From Hibiscus mutabilis (taxonomy: Eukaryota; Streptophyta; Magnoliopsida; Malvales; Malvaceae): a stretch of 64,000 nucleotides of DNA. Made by a program: the position numbers and the translations under genes. Positions 57,543 to 64,000 of the stretch are shown here, one piece after another; position 1 is the first letter of the stretch; the number at the start of each line of letters is the position of its first letter. The notes under the pieces were generated by a model that saw only the letters and a list, made by a program, of their open reading frames with translations, was not told the DNA's origin and did not search any database. The DNA is taken from positions 27,226,969 to 27,290,968 of the forward strand of contig CM033752.1 of the NCBI GenBank assembly GCA_019671005.1, read 5' to 3'.

Positions 57543-58186
57543 TCACAGTGATAAAGAACAATCCACATCTTGATTGTCTTCGTCTCTTTTCCTTTTCCCA
57601 CGTGTACTTTCTATTAAATCAGGAAGACACCTGAAATCTTGAAGCTTTTGGAGTAGTTCTTCAATTATTGTAGCTGAGATTAAGATCCTTCTTGCCTCTG
57701 AAAACATAAATCCATTTTCCACAGCATTATCAAGAAAAGAAAGTAAACTATCAAAATAACCATTAACATTAAGCAAACCAATGGGTTTTTTATTTCTAGA
57801 CAGAGATGACCAGAAGCTACGCAAGCAATTTCTTCCAATGTACCAATACCTCCAGGAAGAGCAGTAAATGCATCAGAAGAATAAACCATGATTGCTATTC
57901 ATTCTGGTATAGCATTGACTTGTACTTCTCTTTCTATTGTAGGTCTACACATATAAGTTAATGTCTTTGGAACTATTCCCAGAACTGAGCTTCCTTTCAC
58001 ATATGATGTTGTAGCAACTACTCCCATTAAACCCCTACATCCACCTCCATAAATGACTTCATATTTTTGTCTGGCCATAACGTCTCCTACTTCATTAGCT
58101 GCTTTTGCGAAAGATTCATCTTTTCCTGGATATGCTCCACAAAAAATACATAACTTTTGAAGACGTCTGGTTTAAGTATTTTCCAT
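57543..58186 (-). pseudogene. LOG-type cytokinin riboside 5'-monophosphate phosphoribohydrolase, disabled intronless copy
   Basis: LOG enzymes release active cytokinin bases from nucleotide precursors in the cytosol. On the minus strand it reads LCIFCGAYPGKDESF, YGGGCRGLMGVV, GIVPKTL, the signature PGGIGTLEEI (about 57833-57862), then PIGLLNVNGYFDSLLSFLDNAVE and a Lys/Arg- and Asp-rich tail to TGA at 57543-57545. Breaks are a TAA four codons after the ATG at 58184-58186, a TGA just before the SSDAF segment (about 57895), and a frameshift at about 57815. Plant LOG genes normally have several introns and none is present here, so a retrocopy is likely. The exact parent cannot be named. Confidence 0.85.
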
Positions 58187-58576
58187 TTTTTCTCTTTTTT
58201 CTTTTAAAAATAAAGGAAGGACAATACAAACATATAATAAGTGGTAGATAAGCTGTCGATAGAAAATTTTAAACCGAAAAATCAAAATTTCAAAAAGTAA
58301 ACAGTAAACGGCTATCATTAATGAATCCTCAGCAAAGAGTCAAAAAGCCAAAAGTAGATAATAATTACAACTGCAATAATGGTTCCTGCAACACACAGTT
58401 ATTCAAGATCACTCAAACCCAAATAGTAATTAAACATGACGAGGAAGAAGAAGAAGAAGAAAAAGAAGGAGAAGAAGAAATTATTGCAAATGAAAGCTTG
58501 AGAAATATTTACAGTAGTTGCGACTGTGGCTCACAACTTCCTCTGTTTTTACGTCCAAAAACAGCTTGATCGCCTT
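58187..58576. other. Intergenic with GAA repeat
   Basis: A (GAA)n-like tract at about 58440-58482 gives a Glu-rich plus-strand frame (58321-58569). This frame has no domain and overlaps the expected 3' flank of the minus-strand gene, so it is not called a gene. Confidence 0.5.
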
Positions 58577-59059
58577 CTATGAGTCGAGGATAGGCTTCCC
58601 ATCCATTTTTCTTAAAAACTGGCAAATAGGGTCTTTTATCGTCAGATTCCCCAGACATTGCCATTCATTTTGAAATATCAACCATAAATCAAGAATTTGT
58701 CTCTGCACATCTCCACTAGGATACGTCTCAAGAGAACTTTGGATATCCTCCAAATTCTCCTTACTCAGTCCATCCTTAACAAATCTAATTTTGTCATCTC
58801 GATTTATGGAATGCGTCCCAATAAAACGACATCTCCCCGAACAAGTCCATCTTACACATTTTTGGCAGTCTAATTTGAGACGTTTGGATCTTCTTTTCAT
58901 TGCATATGTACTTCTTCCAATACCAGGTAAATGTAAAAAGGAAAGATATTCTTCATACCTTACTTTTGCTTTAATCAGCATACAAACATCATTGGGCATG
59001 CCTTTGTGCATGAGCATTCTCAATCTTTCAAGCCTGGCTTTGTAAAGTTTCAGAATCAT
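58577..59059 (-). CDS. Unrecognised intronless gene, 160 aa, Cys-cluster protein
   Basis: The frame is open from ATG at 59057-59059 to TGA at 58577-58579. Residues 1-60 are basic and helical (KLYKARLERLRMLMHKG, then KAKVRYEEYLSFLHLPG). A CQKCVRWTCSGRC cluster (C-x2-C-x4-C-x3-C, about residues 65-80) could bind metal. The C-terminus is mixed and acidic. Upstream the same frame continues to an ATG at 59113, interrupted by one TAG (about 59087-59089), and a CT-rich leader precedes that ATG (59115-59180). Either translation starts at the inner ATG or the gene is disabled by the TAG. I do not recognise the family. Confidence 0.5.
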   Translation of the reverse strand: MILKLYKARLERLRMLMHKGMPNDVCMLIKAKVRYEEYLSFLHLPGIGRSTYAMKRRSKRLKLDCQKCVRWTCSGRCRFIGTHSINRDDKIRFVKDGLSKENLEDIQSSLETYPSGDVQRQILDLWLIFQNEWQCLGNLTIKDPICQFLRKMDGKPILDS

Positions 59060-59371
59060 GTTTGGTGGAATAAAAGAAAGACGTTTCTACAATTTTGAGA
59101 GATCAACATCCATTTTGAAAGCAAAGGAAAATGAAAGAGAAAACGAGAGAGTGAAATTGAAAGAAAAACTGAGAAATGAATATACAATATCAGTTTTGTT
59201 GGTAGCTGATAACCGAAAGACATCACGGAGTACCATTATCCGCCATTTAACCGGGAATAAAAATACTAATAATAATTTAATATAATAGTAAATATAATAA
59301 TAATAATAATAAAATATATTAATAATATAATAATAATAAATATAATTATATATAATTACACCAAAATATTT
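59060..59371 (-). other. Possible 5' leader of the 58577 gene, then AT-rich repeat
   Basis: 59060-59285 read on the minus strand is CT-rich (CTCTCGTTTTCTCTTTC, about 59135-59151), like a plant 5' UTR. 59280-59360 is a TAATAATAA-type microsatellite that separates it from the truncated retrotransposon. Confidence 0.45.
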
Positions 59372-60440
59372 TTAACAAGGATCTAAAAGATAAAGAACTT
59401 CACCTTGATTGGCTTGATTTTCAATGAAAGGTTTAAGTCGGTGTCCATTGACTTTAAACACGTTTCCAGTTTTAGGATTTTCAATGTTAATTTCTCCATA
59501 AGGATAAACATGCTTCACAACAAAAGGTCCACTCCATCTTGATCTTAATTTTCCAGGAAACAAGTGAAGTCTAGAATTATAAAGGAGAACATTTTTCCCA
59601 ACATCAAATGTTTTTCTTGAAATTCTTTTATCGTGAAAGGCTTTGTTTCTTTCTTTATAAATCTTTGAATTTTATATGCATCATTTCTAAGTTCCTCAAG
59701 TTCATTAATTTGTAATTTTCGCAATTCTGCAGCATCATCAAGATTAGAGTTAAACATTTTAATAGCTCAATATGCTTTATGCTCCAATTCCACAGGTAAA
59801 TGACAAGGTTTTACATAAACTAGTCTATAGGGGGACATGCCCAATGATGTTTTAAAAGCAGTTCGATAAGCCCATAAAGCATCATTAAGTCTTAAAGACC
59901 AATCTTTACAATTTGGGTTAATTGTTTTTTCCAAAATCTGTTTAATTTCCCTATTTGCAAGTTCTACTTGTCCATTTGTCTGAGGGTGATAAGGGGTTGC
60001 AACTTTATGTGTAATGGCATATTTATTCATTAAAGATTCAAAAACCTTTTTGCAAAAATGTCTTCCACCATCACTTATAATAAATCGAGAAATTCCAAAT
60101 CAACTTAAAATATTTTCTTTTAAAAATTTGATCACTGTTCTGTGATCATTATTGCGACATGGAATTGCTTCTATCCATTTTGAAACATAATCAATTGCGA
60201 CCAAAATATACAAGAAACCAAAAGAAGGTGGAAACAGACCATAAAATCAATTCCCCAACAGTCAAAAATTTCAATCACTAAAATTGGGTTTAATGGCATC
60301 ATGTTTCTTTTAGAAATAGTTCCCAATTTTTGACAACTTTCACAAGACTTGCAAAAATTATGAGCATCTTTGAATAAGGTTGGCCAATAAAATCCACATT
60401 GTAAAATTTTTGCTGCAGTTTTCTTTTATGAAAAATGTCC
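59372..60440 (-). pseudogene. Integrase, minus-strand element
   Basis: C-terminal FPGKLRSRWSGPFVV at about 59515-59560, stop at 59372. The catalytic core is spread over frames: NKYAITHKVATPYHPQTNGQVELANREIKQIL (Glu, 59930-60030) and upstream the WGIDFM block (about 60240-60260). The zinc-binding Cys pair lies near 60340. Several frameshifts (about 59765, 60040, 60100, 60250) disable it. Confidence 0.8.
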
Positions 60441-60659
60441 ACCACATGCCCCGGAATGACAAAAATTAAGGACACTACTTACCTCATTTTTCGGTATGCA
60501 TCTTCTAAATATTTGATCAGGACAATACTTGAACAAGTAAGGATCATCCCAATAAAATTTCTTTACTTCATTTAAAAACTTTCTCTTATCTTGAAGATCT
60601 CATTGAAAAGGAATTTTACATGTGGCAAGATAACTAGCAATGTCAGCAAACCATGGTGT

Positions 60660-61183
60660 TACAGAAATACTTAAAAGTTATTCATCAGGAAAAGTATCAT
60701 TAATTGGAGTGGATTCAAAAGATGTATCACAAACTAGTCTTGATAAATGATCTGCCACTACATTTTCAACTCTTTTTTTATCACGATTGGTGATATTGAA
60801 CGCTTGGAGTAAAAGAATCCATCCGATTAATCTTGGTTTGGCATCCTTTTTGGAAAGAAGATATTTTAAAGCTACATGATCACTAAAAATAACAATTGAT
60901 GATCCAACAAGATAAGATCTAAATTTATCCAATGCAAATACTACTACAAGTAATTCTTTTTCAGTAGTGGAATAATTCATTTGAGCACTATTTAAAGTTT
61001 TACTTGCATAATATATGACATATGGTTTTTTATCCTTCCTTTGTCCTAAAACAGCACCAACAGCATAATCACTAGCATCACATATGATTTCAAATGGTAA
61101 AGTCCAATCAGGAGGTCTCATTATAAGAGCAGAAATTAACATGTTTTAAGTTGTTTAAAAGCGTACTCACAATCTTCATTCCA
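60660..61183 (-). pseudogene. RNase H, minus-strand element
   Basis: ICDASDYAVGAVLG (first Asp, about 61060-61088), YSTTEKELLVVVFALDKFRSYL (Glu, about 60915-60985) and IFSDHVALKYL (Asp, about 60855-60895) in one 154-codon frame ending at 60678. A frameshift near 61143 separates it from the RT frame. Confidence 0.85.
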
Positions 61184-62350
61184 TTAAAATGCACTATCTT
61201 TTAATAAGAGATTGCATAATGGTTTAGATATTGCGCTAAAATTGTTTATGAATCTCCTATAAAATCCTGCATGTCCTAAAAATAACCTTACATCCTTTAC
61301 AGTCTTGGGTGTTTGCAAGTTGGAAATTAAATCAATTTTTGACTTGTCTATTTCAATTCCCTTTCTAGAAACAATATAACACAAGACAATACCATTAGTA
61401 ACCATAAAATGGAATTTTTCCCAATTAAGAACAAGATTTTTTTCTTCGCATCTAACCAATACCTTTTCTAAATTTGACAAGCAATCATCAAAGGAATCAC
61501 CAAAAACAGAAAAGTCGTCCATAAATACCTCAAGAATACGTTCAACCATATCACTAAAAATGCTTAACATGCATCTTTGAAATGTCGCTGGAGCATTGCA
61601 TAATCCAAAAGGCATCCTTCTATATGCAAATGTGCCAAAGGGACATGTGAATGTAGTTTTCTCTTTATCCTCAGGTGCAATTGCAATTTGATTATACCCA
61701 GAGTATCCATCTAAAAAACAATAATATTCATGCCCTGCAACTCTTTCTAATATTTGATCCATGAAGGGTAAAGGAAAATGATCTTTCCTAGTTACTGCGT
61801 TAAGTTTTCTATAATCAATGCACACAAGCCAACTAGAAACAGTCCTAGTTAGAATTAATTCATTATTTTCATTTTTAACAACGGTAACTCTAGATTTTTT
61901 AGGTACTACTTGAGTAGGACTTACCCATTTACTATCGGAAATAGGATAAATGATTCCATTATCCAATAGTTTAATGACTTTGTTTATCACTACTTCTTTC
62001 ATATTAGGATTTAGCCTTTGTTGCATTTGTCTACAAGATTGAGCATTTTCTTCTAAATAAATATTATGAGTACAAATCAATGGGCTAATTCCTTTTATGT
62101 CAGCTATAGTCCATCCTAATGCTTTCTTATGTAGTTTTAAAATTTTTAACAACTTACCTTCCTGGAACACATCAATTGTTGCAGAGATTATAACTGGAAA
62201 TGTTTCATTCTTACCCAAAAATGAATATTTTAGGTGAGATGGCAATGGCTTCAGATCCAACTTTGGCGGTTCTTCATTTGATGATACCAAAGCAGTTGGT
62301 AGTGATGGAAGTTTCTTAAATTTTTGTATCCAATAATGATTATCATTTTC
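61184..62350 (-). pseudogene. Reverse transcriptase, minus-strand element (well preserved)
   Basis: Part of a 508-codon open frame (61184-62710). ALGWTIADIKGISPLICTH at about 62065-62125, LDGYSGYNQIAIAPEDKEKTTF at about 61660-61715, MPFGLCNAPATFQRCM at about 61575-61615, and the catalytic box FMDD at 61514-61525 followed by FSVFG. FLGHAGFYRRFINNFS lies at about 61240-61285. No stop interrupts the domain. Confidence 0.9.
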
Positions 62351-62960
62351 CTGCAAAAGAATTTTCTTAAGGTCATCATCAATTTCAGAATCAGCAAAAT
62401 AATTTTCTAAAGGATCAGAAAGTTTAGAAATGTTGATTTGTTCATGAACAAGTTCGTCAATAAAATCCACTTCATGTACTTCAGAATTCTCTCCAGGTTG
62501 CTTACAAACATTGAACACATTTAATTCTAAAGTCATGTTCCCAAAAGAAAGGTTTAAAACACCATTCCTGCAATTAATCAAGGAATTAGAAGTAGCAAGA
62601 AATGGCGACCTAAAATAACAGGAATTTGTGCATTTGCATTTGAAGCAGGACTTGTGCCAAAACAATAAAATCAACTGGAAAGTAAAATTTATCAATTTGA
62701 ACCAACACATCTTTTACCACTCCTCGAGGAATTTTAATAGAACGATCAGCAAGTTGGAGTGTAATAGGTGTTGCTTTAAGCTAACCCAAACCTAACTATT
62801 GATACACCAAAAAAGGTAAAAGAATAACACTAGCACCAAGATCAAGCAAAGCACGTTCTATTCTAGTGTTACCAATAATGCATGAAATTGCCAGGCACCC
62901 AGGCTCTTTGTATTTAGGTGGGGTAAGATGCTGAATGATCGAGCTTACAGTTTTTGTTAA
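62351..62960 (-). pseudogene. Aspartic protease, minus-strand element
   Basis: The active-site segment RALLDLGASVILLP lies at about 62815-62855 (DLGAS as in copy A). The second half (SPFLATSNSLINC, about 62565-62610) is in another frame, so at least one frameshift lies between (about 62610-62790). An acidic linker to RT occupies 62340-62510. Confidence 0.75.
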
Positions 62961-64000
62961 AAATGCTTTCTTTTGCACATTATGTTTTCTTTTGACAATA
63001 CACATATCTTTCAAAAACTTTGCATATGATGGAACTTGTTTGATTGCATCCAACAAAGGAATATTGATCTTAATTTGTTTGAAAAGTTTTAAGAATTCAA
63101 CATTTTTGTTTAAATTCTTTGTTGGTTGTAATCTATGGGGAAAATGAGCAGGAATTACACATTTCTTTTTTTCTATATCAATATTTTCAGACATACCATT
63201 ATTCTCACCTTTACCTTTTGAAGGAGATGAAGATTCTTGAATTTTTGATGGAATGGATTTATCAACCTTCTTACCACTTTCGGAGGGTTGTGATAGATTT
63301 AACATCTTCTTGTTGATTTCCACTAGAACAAGAAGCAAGAGATTGATTAGAAGGATTTGGAAGAGGTTGAGCAGGAAACTTACCTTTTTCTTGAGTGCGC
63401 AACAAAGCTGTCAATGTTGAAAGTGTTGTCTTGATCTCATTGATAGCTTGTGATGCTTGGATATTAAAATTTTTTTGTTCCTGCATGAAAACTTGCAATG
63501 TCTCATCAAGACTTTCTACCTGGGAATATAAATTAGATGAACCGTATGCAGGCTTTTGGTTTTGGGGTATATAAGGATGGTTATTATTTTGCCAACCAAA
63601 GTTTGGATGATTTTTCCATTGAGGGTTATAAGTTTCAGAATAGGGAGAAGGAAAGGCTTTAAGGATGTATTTATGACATTAGCATTCTCATGCAGCATTT
63701 CTTTAAAAATTGGAATATTTGGACATTCAAGAGTAGAGTGTCACATAATATCACAAATATCATAACTCTCTTGATTTTTCACAGAATTAACTTTTTTTTC
63801 CTAGTTTCTATGGCATCAAGTCTTCTAGACAAAATAGCAAACTTAGCACTTAAATCATCATCTTGGTTAAGGTGATATTTTTCCTTTATTATGCACAAGA
63901 TTATGTTTAGCTGATCTTTCTGTAGAATTATCTGTGTGCCAAGATTGAGAATTTTCAGCTAAATGATCTAAGTAATCAAAGCTTCTTCAGGTAGTTTACT
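62961..64000 (-). pseudogene. gag 3' part, minus-strand element
   Basis: The pre-protease segment (INIPLLDAIKQVPSYAKFLKDMCIVKRK, about 62990-63075) corresponds to the INLPLVEVIEQMSNYAKFLKDI stretch at about 400 in copy A. Upstream, 63271-63498 carries a coiled-coil-like segment (INEIKTTLSTLTALLRTQEK) and 63510-63700 an Asn/Pro-rich stretch. Frameshifts occur near 63290 and 63500. The rest lies beyond the window. Confidence 0.7.

Larger units (their letters stand above)
59372..64000 (-). mobile_element. Athila/Tat-type Ty3/gypsy element, minus strand, truncated after integrase
   Basis: The minus-strand order is gag end, protease, RT, RNase H, integrase; the 5' part is beyond 64000. It is related to copies A and B in pol but clearly distinct. 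After the integrase stop there is no env-like ORF, PPT or LTR, only AT repeats, so the 3' end is lost. The long RT frame (508 codons) makes it the best-preserved pol in the window. Confidence 0.88.

Noticed and set aside
58321..58569. Plus-strand gene for a Glu-rich 82-aa protein
   Set aside because: The Glu run comes from a GAA microsatellite, no domain is present, and the frame lies in the 3' flank of the minus-strand gene.

Overview
This window is plant nuclear DNA, most likely from a eudicot. It has one spliced host gene with canonical GT-AG introns, AT-rich intergenic sequence, and several generations of nested plant retrotransposons: Athila-type and Tekay-type Ty3/gypsy, Ty1/copia and L1-like LINE with a C-terminal RNase H. 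The species cannot be named from the sequence.

Layout. 1-7906 is the 3' part of an Athila-type element (copy A): decayed gag end, protease, RT, RNase H, integrase, env-like ORF and a complete 3' LTR. It sits in a decayed L1-like LINE that continues at 7907-12537. 12538-15225 is AT-rich, with foldback-like repeats. 15226-17949 is an intact seven-exon gene for a VAP/MSP-domain ER membrane protein of 221 aa (PVA21 type), the only clearly functional host gene. 17950-23336 holds foldback elements, a good Mutator-like inverted-repeat element (21261-22063) and two LINE scraps.

23337-29015 is an LTR-like sequence split by a 3.3-kb solo LTR (24783-28110, target duplication GATCG). 29016-51050 is a Tekay-type chromovirus whose 5' LTR is split by a second Athila-type element (copy B, 31061-45450). 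Copy B is itself split by a 3.6-kb solo LTR (38630-42191, target duplication CCAAG). 51050-57425 is an inverted, truncated Tekay relative with a plus-strand Ty1/copia fragment between its LTR and its gag leader. 57543-58186 is an intronless, disabled LOG (cytokinin-activating) pseudogene on the minus strand. 58577-59113 is an unrecognised intronless gene with a Cys cluster. 59372-64000 is a minus-strand Athila/Tat-type polyprotein that runs off the window.

The most unusual signal is not a gene. LTRs of three different families (a gypsy-like LTR at 23337, both Tekay copies, and the copia fragment) carry arrays of the 10-bp palindrome GTAYCGRTAC, mostly in pairs 20-21 bp apart and upstream of a TATA box. 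The Athila elements have a different palindrome (TTGCCNNGGCAA) scattered through LTRs and coding linkers. Two further arrays consist of short hairpin units, one of them with compensatory stem changes. All coordinates come from reading by eye. Element boundaries marked by TSDs, PBS, PPT or terminal TGTT/AACA are firm; others are approximate.
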